From assembly GCA_020073285.1 (NCBI GenBank), contig JAIQFM010000030.1, positions 1 to 33,848 on the forward strand: a stretch of DNA of 33,848 bases, given 5' to 3'. Positions within the stretch are counted from its first letter, which is position 1; each line of letters opens with the position of its first letter. The translations under genes were made by a program, and so were the position numbers. Origin of the DNA: Terriglobia bacterium (GTDB lineage: Bacteria; Acidobacteriota; Terriglobia; Terriglobales; Acidobacteriaceae). Positions 1-7,225 of the stretch are shown here, in pieces. The notes under the pieces are model-generated. The model did not search any database. It worked only from the letters and a program-made list of their open reading frames with translations, and was not told the origin of the DNA.

Positions 1-954
1 GACCTGCACGCGGCGGCCGATTTCCTCGGGCCGGGCGCGGTGGAGGTCAACCGCTACCAATCCGAGATCACCGACATCGTGCGCCGGCGCGGCGTGTTCG
101 GCCAGCGCATCAAGCAGATGCCCGCCACCGGGCATCCCTCGCGCTTCTTCGAGCAGACGGCGATCGCTTCGCCGGCCGCGGCCGACGCCTTCGTCGACCC
201 GCGCAACATCGTCGCCACCGTCGGCACCATCACGCGTGCCGAGCGCAGCGTGCCGCTGAAAGCGCTGGTCTCGCAGATCAACTACAACCTCTTCGACCTC
301 GAGGTGGGGCAACAGCAGTCGCAGTTCGCCTTCCTCCAGGCCAAGGACTTGGCCGACGCCGTGGACGGCCTGATGCGCACTCACGACGTCGCGCTGTGGA
401 ACGGCAACGACTCTTCCCTGTCGGCGCCCACCACCAATCAGTACTTCGGCGCCGCGGGCCAGATCGCCGGCGGCGGCAATGTCGCCACCATTCACCGCGC
501 CGATCCCAGCATCGTCGATGGACTGAAGGCGATCATCGCCGGCATGGTCGCGAACTCCTCCTACGAAGTTCGCCCCAGCGCCATCTACGCCAACCCGGTG
601 CTGCTCGACCTGGTCGACCGCGAAATGAAGTCGCAGTTCAACGTCGTGCTCTCCACCACCGAGATCGCCGCCGGCCTGTGCGTGAAGACGCTCTCCACGC
701 AGGCGGGCGACCTGCCGCTCATCCCCGAGTGGTCGCTCCCTTACACCGGCACGCCCGGCACCGATGCCATCTTCCCCGCCTACATCGTGAGCGAGGACAT
801 GATCGAGTACCACTGGCTCACCGACCCCAACCCGCGCGTCTTCCAGTTGGGCCTGAGCGGCTCGCTGGCACAGCAGATGGTGGTGGTGAAGTTCGGCGCC
901 GTCGTCGTCAAGGGCGCCGGCTACTCGCACTACAAAGTGAACGTGGAGCGATAA
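1..954 (+). CDS. Phage major capsid protein-like (5' partial)
   Basis: The reading frame is open to the left edge, so the N-terminus is missing. The GTG at 40 is internal to an open frame and need not be the start. The visible 317 residues look like an HK97-fold capsid protein. They include an early helical stretch with an ERSVPLKALVSQIN strand, a THDVALWNG segment followed by a PTTNQYFG loop, a YANPVLLDLVDREMKSQF helix typical of the A-domain, and a C-terminal VVVKFGAVVVKGAGYSHY strand pair. It heads a run of + strand structural genes. The family call comes from overall pattern and the neighbouring connector and tail genes; no catalytic motif exists to confirm it. Codon use is GC-rich like the rest of the window, so there is no sign of recent transfer. 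Confidence 0.7.
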   Translation, partial: DLHAAADFLGPGAVEVNRYQSEITDIVRRRGVFGQRIKQMPATGHPSRFFEQTAIASPAAADAFVDPRNIVATVGTITRAERSVPLKALVSQINYNLFDLEVGQQQSQFAFLQAKDLADAVDGLMRTHDVALWNGNDSSLSAPTTNQYFGAAGQIAGGGNVATIHRADPSIVDGLKAIIAGMVANSSYEVRPSAIYANPVLLDLVDREMKSQFNVVLSTTEIAAGLCVKTLSTQAGDLPLIPEWSLPYTGTPGTDAIFPAYIVSEDMIEYHWLTDPNPRVFQLGLSGSLAQQMVVVKFGAVVVKGAGYSHYKVNVER

Positions 955-961
955 ACACACT

Positions 962-1030
962 AGGCATCAGGCTTCAGGCGCCAGGCTCCCGCCGGTTTTC
1001 CTGAAGCCTGCAGCCTGAAGCCTGGAGCCT
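962..1030. repeat. Heptamer-phased inverted repeat (AGGCTTC / TGAAGCC words)
   Basis: The left arm is four 7-bp words (AGGCATC, AGGCTTC, AGGCGCC, AGGCTCC). The right arm from 1001 is TGAAGCC, TGCAGCC, TGAAGCC, TGGAGCC. The arms are complementary around a CGCCGGTTTTC centre, so the RNA could fold into one long imperfect hairpin. The array ends 6 bp before the start codon of the connector gene, and the GGAG inside its last word (1024-1027) sits at Shine-Dalgarno distance. A related word array is at 16861-16884. Confidence 0.85.
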
Positions 1031-1036
1031 TTCTTC

Positions 1037-1657
1037 ATGAATTATCTGACTCCCGACGAATACGAGGCGTACGGGCTGGAGGCGACCACTTCCGCCGCGT
1101 GGATCGCCGCCGCCTCAGCGCTCATCGACGCCCACTGCCGACGTCCCACCCTCGACGTGGCGCAGTATCGCGAGCGCGCGCGCCTCGACTGCGGGCGCAA
1201 CACGGTCCGCCTGAGCTACCTCCCTCTGGCGCCGGTTGCGCCCGCCCCAACTCCGTTTGTCACCGTGCAAGCCCGCTACGGCGTGCCACGCCGCGGTGAG
1301 GGCCTCGGCGACGCGGCCAACGAGATCGCGCAGGCATTCTCGCTGCCGGGCTCGTGGACCACGCTGGATTCCTCGACGATCGAATGGATCGCCGACAGCG
1401 GAGAAATAACGCTGCCCGCCAACGCGCTCGGCCTGAGCTTTAATGAGCTGGATGTGACCTATAACGCAGGGTTCGGTGATCTGCCTGCGCCGGTGAAGGT
1501 CGCATGCGCGCAGATCGTGCGCAACGCCCAGGCCACGCCCGCGCTCAACGTTCGCGCCGGCTCTCTCGCCAACATGCACCTGGAATATTTCGCCGACACG
1601 CTCGTGGACCCCACCGTCCGCAAGCTGCTGGCGCCCTACGTAGCGCAGAAACTCTGA
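1037..1657 (+). CDS. Head-tail connector-like phage protein
   Basis: This 206-aa protein opens with MNYLTPDEYEAYGL, then an alpha-helical stretch with SAAWIAAASALIDAHCRRP. That arrangement is typical of the small gp6-like (HK97) head-tail connector family, which forms a ring under the portal. A beta-rich middle follows (TIEWIADSGEITLP, LDVTYNAGFG), then a C-terminal helix with PAPVKVACAQIVRNAQ. The N-terminal helix plus the late TYNAGF...P..VK.A pattern is the usual signature of these adaptors. Its place directly after the capsid gene supports the call. The start at 1037 is preceded by GGAG carried by the last unit of a repeat array. Confidence 0.65.
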   Translation: MNYLTPDEYEAYGLEATTSAAWIAAASALIDAHCRRPTLDVAQYRERARLDCGRNTVRLSYLPLAPVAPAPTPFVTVQARYGVPRRGEGLGDAANEIAQAFSLPGSWTTLDSSTIEWIADSGEITLPANALGLSFNELDVTYNAGFGDLPAPVKVACAQIVRNAQATPALNVRAGSLANMHLEYFADTLVDPTVRKLLAPYVAQKL

Positions 1658-1668
1658 CGCCGGGCACT

Positions 1669-1770
1669 GGCCACAGAGGGCACAGAGGAATTTGTTCACT
1701 AGCCGATGTGCACAGCGCACGAGAAACCGGAAAAGCTTTGCCTGTTGGCCTCCGTGTCCTCTGTGGCTAA
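1669..1770. repeat. CACAGAG-type inverted repeat
   Basis: CCACAGAGGGCACAGAGG at about 1671-1688 faces CCTCCGTGTCCTCTGTGG at about 1749-1766. The arms match at 16 of 18 positions and are separated by about 60 bp. This is a dispersed intergenic repeat type seen in acidobacterial and other environmental genomes (from memory). Here it lies between two phage structural genes. Confidence 0.75.
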
Positions 1771-1794
1771 CGGCCCCGTTCAAGGACAAGACAA

Positions 1795-2214
1795 ATGTCC
1801 GATATCACCATGAACTCTCGTACCGCCGCCCTGGCCCGCGCCGCCGAAGCCATGCTGCGCGCGCTCGGCGGCGGCGATGTTGTGATTCGCTGTCCCGTCG
1901 CGCCCGCCGGCAATGCGGCGAACGCCGAACTCGGCATCGAAGGCCCGGTCACCGAGGACCTCTCGATCACGCCGGCGGTCGCGCGCTCCAGTGTGGCCCG
2001 GGCGTCTGACTCGGGATTGCGCTTGGAATTCCTCTTCGCGCCTGCCTCGCTCGCGCGTTATCTCGACGATCGCGGCGAATCGGCGGAAGACTTCTTCGCT
2101 GGCGCCCTTGGCATCGTCCACGGTCAAAAGCTCCTGCACGTGGAGAGCATGACTGCCGAGTCGTTCGCCGGCACGCCGTACCTCTACCGCGTCGTTGCCG
2201 CTGAAACTAGCTGA
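1795..2214 (+). CDS. Small phage structural protein, unknown role
   Basis: A 139-aa protein with an ATG start and AAGGAC about 8 bp upstream. An N-terminal helix (RTAALARAAEAMLRALGG) is followed by short beta segments and a YLYRVV strand near the end. It lies between the connector and the terminator-like gene, where head-closure (stopper) or adaptor proteins are usually encoded, but no family motif is visible. The next gene starts 15 bp downstream, so the two are probably translated from one message. A head-completion role is inference from position only. Confidence 0.55.
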   Translation: MSDITMNSRTAALARAAEAMLRALGGGDVVIRCPVAPAGNAANAELGIEGPVTEDLSITPAVARSSVARASDSGLRLEFLFAPASLARYLDDRGESAEDFFAGALGIVHGQKLLHVESMTAESFAGTPYLYRVVAAETS

Positions 2215-2229
2215 CAGTTGAGAGTCCTT

Positions 2230-2727
2230 ATGCAATTTGCCAAAGACAGCTTCTACATCGCCCTGCGCGATCGCCTCGCGGCGGTCAATCCGGCGCGAAC
2301 CGTGGTGGTCGAGGGTCGCATGCGGCCGGCCGTGCTGGTGGACGAAAACGAGCCCGCCAATTCCGCACCGCCGCTGCCCAACGCCTTTCACCTGACCTGG
2401 GGAATCCCCGCGTTCGTGAAGGGCACGGAGTTCGCGCGCCGCCCGCTGATGAAGATCGACTGCCTCTTCTTCTATCGTGCCGGCGGCGCGCAGCCCGGAG
2501 CCGTGGACCGGGGCCGCGCCCTGGCTGCGCTCGACTCCGAACTGTTGCGCCTCGTCTCGCCGCCGCGCACACCCAAATGCGACTGCGCCCCCACGCCGCC
2601 GGTCAGCCTGGGCAGCACCGTGTTTTGGGGCCTGCCGGAATTCGGCGACATCGAGATCGCACCCGATGAGCTGAAGCGCAAGGCGCGCCTCGCCGTCTTC
2701 TTCTTTCCCGAGGTGGACCAGGCATGA
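2230..2727 (+). CDS. Tail terminator / minor tail protein-like
   Basis: The ATG at 2230 gives a 165-aa protein and is preferred; a TTG at 2218 would add four residues. The N-terminal helix QFAKDSFYIALRDRLAAVNPARTV followed by a long strand/loop region and a late GDIEIAPDELKRKARLAVFFF strand fits the compact alpha/beta fold of siphovirus tail-terminator proteins, which cap the tube and join it to the head. The stop codon overlaps the next start (ATGA at 2724), indicating translational coupling to the tube-like gene. The family call is tentative; it rests on size, order and secondary-structure pattern. Confidence 0.5.
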   Translation: MQFAKDSFYIALRDRLAAVNPARTVVVEGRMRPAVLVDENEPANSAPPLPNAFHLTWGIPAFVKGTEFARRPLMKIDCLFFYRAGGAQPGAVDRGRALAALDSELLRLVSPPRTPKCDCAPTPPVSLGSTVFWGLPEFGDIEIAPDELKRKARLAVFFFPEVDQA

Positions 2728-3701
2728 GCAGCTTCGCACCCCGTGGTCCCATGGCCGCCATCTCCCGGCGCACGCGCGCCTACTTCGCCCCGGTGAATCG
2801 CGAAACCGGCGCACCGGCGATCTACGATCCGTCCAAGCACGGCGCTTTCGACCTGGACGCGCCGCCTGCGCCGTGGATCGACCTGGGCTGGGTCGAAACC
2901 CTGAAGCGTATTCCCGCGACCTCGTTCGCCACCGTACGCGCGGGCGCGAAAGGGGCGCCGGCCGCACAGTTGCGCCAGAAGCTGGGTGCGCGCGTGGAGT
3001 TCGAATTTCGCGAGTGGGGCAAATTGCAGATGGCGCTCGCCGGCGGATCGCAGCACATGAACGTCCTCGCCGCCGACGTCAACGCCGACGCCATGCCCTC
3101 CGGCGGCAGCCCGCTCTCGGCCGTCGCCGTGCTGCCCGGCTCCACCGCGCAGGAACTCATCTTTGGCGCCGGCGCGGTGGACGCGTTCGCGGACGGCGAC
3201 CTGCTTGCCGTGGACAGAGATTATCAGCAGCAGACCGGCTACGTCGGCACCGGCGTCGCGGGCGCGTACGTCAACAACCCCGTGGACGTGCTGCGCGACC
3301 GTCACTACGTGCGCCGCGTCACCTTCAACGTCGGCCGCGTAGCCCTGAAAACCGTCACCACCGTTATCCTCGCGCAACCTCTGATCGGCGGCGTGCCGCC
3401 CGCGGGCGCATCGGCGCAGAAGGTGGTCGCGTTCGTGGACCGCGAAGGCGGCGGCTTCTTCCAGGAGTGGTCGGCGCTGTTCGTGCTCGAGCAGGAGAGC
3501 GGCGCGCGCGTCTGCTTCCACTATCCGCGCCTGCAACCGGCCGCGCCGGCGGAAGAGACGCGCTTCGAACTGCCCGTATCGCTCAGCGGCTGGGCGCTGC
3601 ACGCGTCGTTCCTCGCTCTGCCGCTCACCGACCTCAACGACGGCGAGCAGGTGCTCTGCTACCGCAGCTTTTTCCCCGCGCCCTCCTCGGCGCTGTACTG
3701 A
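2724..3701 (+). CDS. Phage tail tube-like structural protein
   Basis: A 325-aa protein with an ATGA overlap with the preceding gene. The sequence is beta-rich: GARVEFEFREWGKLQMALAGG, then alternating hydrophobic strands through VTFNVGRVALKTVTTVIL and a C-terminal FELPVSLSGWALHASFLALP. The opening RRTRAYFAPVNRETGAPAIYDPSK and the DLGWVE segment resemble tail-tube or major tail proteins, which carry a short N-terminal arm before a beta-barrel. It follows the terminator-like gene, as tube genes do. No tape-measure gene follows. It could be another tail protein, because no diagnostic residue exists. Confidence 0.5.
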   Translation: MSSFAPRGPMAAISRRTRAYFAPVNRETGAPAIYDPSKHGAFDLDAPPAPWIDLGWVETLKRIPATSFATVRAGAKGAPAAQLRQKLGARVEFEFREWGKLQMALAGGSQHMNVLAADVNADAMPSGGSPLSAVAVLPGSTAQELIFGAGAVDAFADGDLLAVDRDYQQQTGYVGTGVAGAYVNNPVDVLRDRHYVRRVTFNVGRVALKTVTTVILAQPLIGGVPPAGASAQKVVAFVDREGGGFFQEWSALFVLEQESGARVCFHYPRLQPAAPAEETRFELPVSLSGWALHASFLALPLTDLNDGEQVLCYRSFFPAPSSALY

Positions 3702-3704
3702 GCA

Positions 3705-3783
3705 AGTCTTCAGCCGTCGGTTCATCGGCCGCCAGGAAAAACTGCCTGGAACCGTTGGCCGGCGGCTGAAGACTGACCACTGA
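3705..3783. repeat. Inverted repeat between tail genes (AGTCTTCAGCCG arms)
   Basis: AGTCTTCAGCCG (3705-3716) is perfectly complementary to CGGCTGAAGACT (3763-3774). An inner CAGG...CCTG stem lies between them. The right arm continues as 7-bp words GCTGAAG, ACTGACC, ACTGAGC and ends 8 bp before the ATG of the 770-aa gene, leaving no good Shine-Dalgarno sequence. The same ACTGACCACTG word occurs just before dnaG. Confidence 0.8.
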
Positions 3784-3791
3784 GCAAGCCC

Positions 3792-6104
3792 ATGAAACTG
3801 ACGATTGATAATTTCGACGGCGCCGGCGCACGCAACTACACCGCCGCACTCGACGCCGATCGCCCGCCGCGCGTGCATCGGCGCCTAAATCGGCCCGCCG
3901 AGTTGCGGGCGTCGCTCGTCGCTGGCGATGCGCAGTTTGTCGTGCCAACCCGCGGCGCTCGCGTGGTTCTGGCGCGCAACGACGGCGAAAAGATCTTCAC
4001 CGGCTACCTCGCCGTCGCTCCGGAGTACGAATACCTCGGCTGGGGCGCGCGCGGCCCCGTTTATCGCTACGCGCTGCGGGCCGCCGGCGACGAGTTCTTG
4101 CTCGACAACAAAACGCTCCCGCGGCGAGCCCCGTTCACCCATCGCGCCGCCGGGGATGCGCTGAAACAGCTCGCGGAGGACCTCCGGCCCGGAACGTTCG
4201 GCTGTGGCGGCGTCGAGGACCTCGCCATCATTCCCGGCTATTTTGTGGATTCGCGCAAACCGTGGTCCGAGCACGCGGCCGCTCTCGCCCTGCTCAGCCG
4301 CGCCTCCTATCGCGCCCACGACGGCCAGTTGTTTTTTCGTCCCGTCGGGGCGGTCGAGCACGCGCTCGACGAAGCCGCGCCCCTCTTCTGTCCCGACGCG
4401 CTGAAGCTCAGCGCGTCACAGCGCCTTGTGAACGATGTCACCGTGGTCGGGTACGTCGAACCGTCCGCCTACGTGAAGGACTACTTCCTCGGCGACGGCT
4501 ACACGCTGCACTTCTACTTGTCCGAAGTGCCGTACGGGCGCAGCACATCGCTGTTGCTCGATGAGGAATACACCGGCAGCGCGCTGCGCCCGACAGCGTG
4601 GCTGCTCAACGATCCTGCGCATGCGGTCGCCGTCGCCGGCGGCAAGCTGCGCATCGAGGGCGGCGCGACCGTCCGCTTCGCCGAAGCCATCGAACTCGGA
4701 GGCGCGCTCGTCTTGCGGCACGGTGACATCAGCTTTACCGCCGCGTCTGACGGCGCGTTGGGTGGACTGTACACCGGCGCGGTGTCGCTCGCTGACTGCT
4801 TCGCCGGATTCCGCGTTACGCCCTCGGGCGCGCAATCGGTAATCGCCCCCATCGTCAACGGCGCGCCCGCCGGTACCACCATGACCACCATTGCCGGGCA
4901 TCGCTACGTGCTGACCACTCGCCTCTACGCCTCGGAAATTTTTCGGCGCACCCAGACCTTTCATTCGTCGCCGCACCCGGCCGCCAGCGGGCGCGGCGGC
5001 GCGGCGATTGCGGCGGCGGTGCGCGTCATCCTGGAAGCGCACGATCTTGATCCCAACAATCCGCCGACCATCGTCTCCGCTTCCACCGTGCTCTTCGACG
5101 GCCGCCTGCCCGCCGCGCCGGACTTCTGCACCTATGCCCTGCTCGACGGCGCCGGCCTGCATGCCTCGCTAGCCTTCACCGGCATCCTGCGCGCGATGGA
5201 CGCCGAAGTGCGAAGCTGCTCCCTGGGTGGCAACTACCGCAGCCGTTTGGTCGGCGCGCTTTCCGAAGGCGCCGAGTGCGGCATCTACGGCACGCCCGAA
5301 CTCTCGTTCTTTCCGGCGTATGTGCCCGCAGCCAGCGAGAAAATCGTGGTCAGCTACCGCGCCGCCGGCCGCGCCATCGCACGGCTGTGCGATACGGCGA
5401 GCATCACCGCCAACGCGACCGGCAATGACGACGGCGTTCGCGGCGCCGTGGTGTCGCTCACCGCGCCGCCCGCCCGCACCACCGACGATTGTGAGCAGGC
5501 CGCGCTCGCCTTTCTCGACGACAGCACGCAACCGGCTTGGTCGGGCGAATACGCCGTGTGGAACGGCTCCCTCCCCGGTGCGGCATCGGACGTCCTGCCC
5601 GGCGATGCGCTGGCCGTCAACGTTCCCTCGCGCGCCGCCGCGTTCCGCGCCATTGTCCGCGAAGTAGAGATCGAGGCCGCCGACCTCGCCGGCGATGCCG
5701 CGCATTACGCCATCAAGTTCTCCACCGATTCCGCCGAGCCGCTCGCTTTCCAACTTGGGCCGGCCGCCAACGCCGCCGTGCCCGAACAAGCTGCAACCGC
5801 CCCCGCCAATGGCGCCCCACTTGCGCCCTTGACCGAGGCCGAGGTGATTGACGTCACCTCGACCTCGGTCATGATCGACACGCACGCCGATCCGCCCGCG
5901 GGCGGCGGCTTCGAAATTCGGCGCAGCGACGCCGCCTGGGGGGCGGACAACGATCGCAACCTGATCGGCCGCTACACCGACCCGGTGTTGTTCCTGGCGC
6001 GCCTCTCACGCGTGCAGGACTTTTATATTCGCCAGTACGACGCCTCGGCGCCGCCGCGCTACTCGCAACACTCCGCGCTGTTGCACGTCGATTATCCCTT
6101 GTAG
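3792..6104 (+). CDS. Large tail/baseplate hub-like phage protein
   Basis: At 770 aa this is the largest gene of the cluster. The N-terminal 120 residues are beta-rich (MKLTIDNFDGAG, then FTGYLAVAPEYEYLG), like the distal tail or hub proteins that begin with a coordinate-frame beta-sandwich. The middle contains repeated beta segments (DYFLGDGYTLHFYLSEVPYG, AAYVPAASEKIVVSYRAAGR). The last 100 residues form a fibronectin-III-like module (EVIDVTSTSVMIDTHADPP to the C-terminus), common at the end of tail-tip proteins. No peptidase, lysozyme or glycosidase motif was seen. It occupies the position of a tail-tip or receptor-contact protein and is followed by the lysis genes. The precise role is inference. 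Confidence 0.55.
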   Translation: MKLTIDNFDGAGARNYTAALDADRPPRVHRRLNRPAELRASLVAGDAQFVVPTRGARVVLARNDGEKIFTGYLAVAPEYEYLGWGARGPVYRYALRAAGDEFLLDNKTLPRRAPFTHRAAGDALKQLAEDLRPGTFGCGGVEDLAIIPGYFVDSRKPWSEHAAALALLSRASYRAHDGQLFFRPVGAVEHALDEAAPLFCPDALKLSASQRLVNDVTVVGYVEPSAYVKDYFLGDGYTLHFYLSEVPYGRSTSLLLDEEYTGSALRPTAWLLNDPAHAVAVAGGKLRIEGGATVRFAEAIELGGALVLRHGDISFTAASDGALGGLYTGAVSLADCFAGFRVTPSGAQSVIAPIVNGAPAGTTMTTIAGHRYVLTTRLYASEIFRRTQTFHSSPHPAASGRGGAAIAAAVRVILEAHDLDPNNPPTIVSASTVLFDGRLPAAPDFCTYALLDGAGLHASLAFTGILRAMDAEVRSCSLGGNYRSRLVGALSEGAECGIYGTPELSFFPAYVPAASEKIVVSYRAAGRAIARLCDTASITANATGNDDGVRGAVVSLTAPPARTTDDCEQAALAFLDDSTQPAWSGEYAVWNGSLPGAASDVLPGDALAVNVPSRAAAFRAIVREVEIEAADLAGDAAHYAIKFSTDSAEPLAFQLGPAANAAVPEQAATAPANGAPLAPLTEAEVIDVTSTSVMIDTHADPPAGGGFEIRRSDAAWGADNDRNLIGRYTDPVLFLARLSRVQDFYIRQYDASAPPRYSQHSALLHVDYPL

Positions 6105-6140
6105 TACCGGGGCCGATTCTCATCCACAGGAACGCACATC

Positions 6141-6377
6141 ATGCATGAATTCGCCGTCACTGACTTTGAGCGCCAGGTGCTGGAAGACCTTGCCGAGATC
6201 AAGACCAACATGCACTGGCTCCTCGGGAATGGAAAACCTGGCTACATCCAGGAACTCACGGAGCGCGTCAATCGCCATGAGCGGGTTGTGCAACGCTTCA
6301 CTGGCATTGGCTGCTTCCTCGCCACCCTGCTGACCCTGGTCCACGTCGGCCTCGACTACCTCCGCTGGAACCGCTGA
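6141..6377 (+). CDS. Small coiled-coil/TM protein, holin- or XhlA-like
   Basis: A 78-aa protein. Residues 5-55 are helical with heptad character (DFERQVLEDLAEIKTNMHWLL, then LTERVNRHERVVQRF). A single hydrophobic helix follows (IGCFLATLLTLVHVGL), then a short basic tail. This is the layout of XhlA-type or holin-accessory proteins that anchor to the membrane and help endolysin release. The glucosaminidase gene begins 5 bp downstream. The lysis role is inferred from topology and context; the sequence itself has no diagnostic motif. Confidence 0.6.
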   Translation: MHEFAVTDFERQVLEDLAEIKTNMHWLLGNGKPGYIQELTERVNRHERVVQRFTGIGCFLATLLTLVHVGLDYLRWNR

Positions 6378-6382
6378 GCGCT

Positions 6383-6874
6383 ATGACCAAGCCAGAATTT
6401 CTTGCGGCCGCCACCCGCGCCGCGCTCGCCGCTTCGCGCATCAGCGCCTTTCCGCCCGGTATCACCGTCTCGCAGGCGGCGCTGGAAAGCAATTGGGGAC
6501 AGTCGCGCCTTGCTCGCGATGCCCACAATTACTTCGGCATAAAGGCGCACGGCGCGCACGCGCGCGTCACCTATCCGACGCTTGAGCACGTAAACGGCCG
6601 CGACCTGCGCGTCATCGCCCAGTTCGCGTGCTACGACTCGATGGAGGAATGTTTCGCCGACCGCGACCGCCTGATCGCAAACTCGAGCTGTTACTCCGAA
6701 GCTCGCTCCTGCCGCACCGATCCCGTGGCCTTCGCGCGCGCCCTCGCCGCTCACTGGGCCACCGATCCGCGGTACGCGGAGAAGCTCCTGCGCGTCTATC
6801 GCGAGAACCGCCTCGACACGCTGGATTCCGAATCACCCATCACCCGATCTTTAAACAATAAGGAGCAGACATGA
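6383..6874 (+). CDS. Endo-beta-N-acetylglucosaminidase (GH73-like endolysin)
   Basis: A 163-aa single-domain peptidoglycan hydrolase. The segment VSQAALESNWGQSRLARDAHNYFGIKA is the hallmark of the FlgJ/GH73 glucosaminidase fold, with Glu35 in the ESNWG motif as the expected catalytic acid. FACYDSMEECFADRDRLI and the late DPRYAEKLLRVYRE helix are the usual downstream elements of the family. No signal peptide is present, so export would depend on a holin. The genes on both sides encode small membrane-type proteins. The stop codon overlaps the next start (ATGA). It probably acts as the lysis enzyme of the particle cluster. Confidence 0.85.
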   Translation: MTKPEFLAAATRAALAASRISAFPPGITVSQAALESNWGQSRLARDAHNYFGIKAHGAHARVTYPTLEHVNGRDLRVIAQFACYDSMEECFADRDRLIANSSCYSEARSCRTDPVAFARALAAHWATDPRYAEKLLRVYRENRLDTLDSESPITRSLNNKEQT

Positions 6875-7131
6875 ATTTCCTGGCAACACTACTTCGTGGC
6901 ATCGCCTTCGTCCCGTCCGTCGTGCAGGGCGTCGAAGCCGTTTTCGGAAGCAAGAGCGGAGCGGACAAGAAGGAGGCCGCATTGAACTTCGTGGCCTCGG
7001 CGCTCTCCATCACCCAGGCCGTGACCGCGAAAGAGATCGCGGACCCCGAAACGTTCCGCAACGGCCTCGGCCAGATTATCGACGGCACCGTGCAGTGCCT
7101 GAACGCTTCCGCCTGGGCAAAGGCGAAATAG
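6871..7131 (+). CDS. Small hydrophobic protein, last gene of phage cluster
   Basis: An 86-aa protein with AAGGAG at about 6860, well placed before the ATG. The N-terminal segment MNFLATLLRGIAFVPSVVQGVEAVFG is hydrophobic or amphipathic, and a second such stretch is LNFVASALSITQAVTA. The rest is mixed. It may be a holin-like or membrane-associated partner of the endolysin, given the overlap with that gene, but no family is recognised. This is the last + strand gene before the convergent dehydrogenase locus. Confidence 0.6.
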   Translation: MNFLATLLRGIAFVPSVVQGVEAVFGSKSGADKKEAALNFVASALSITQAVTAKEIADPETFRNGLGQIIDGTVQCLNASAWAKAK

Positions 7132-7135
7132 TCGG

Positions 7136-7224
7136 CCGCCGATCGACGCTGATGAACGCCGACGCGGAAAAAAACGGCGGATCGGTTGACCTGCCGTCAT
7201 CTGCGTTCATCGAGTGAATCTGCG
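7136..7224. repeat. ATCTGCGTTCATC-type inverted repeat between convergent genes
   Basis: GATGAACGCCGAC in the left arm faces ATCTGCGTTCATC and AATCTGCGGC in the right arm, around an AAAAAAA-containing centre. The element fills the gap between the last phage gene and the E2 stop codon and could end transcripts from both sides. A second copy of the type is at 16790-16853. Confidence 0.7.
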
Positions 7225-7225
7225 G

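Noticed and set aside
2472-3878. Long open frame antisense to the tail genes (468 codons)
   Set aside because: Arg-rich with no recognisable motif; the + strand genes have coupled starts and normal composition.
6872-7131. Attachment site at the right end of the phage cluster
   Set aside because: No tRNA gene, integrase or direct repeat was seen near the junction; only a dispersed inverted repeat follows.
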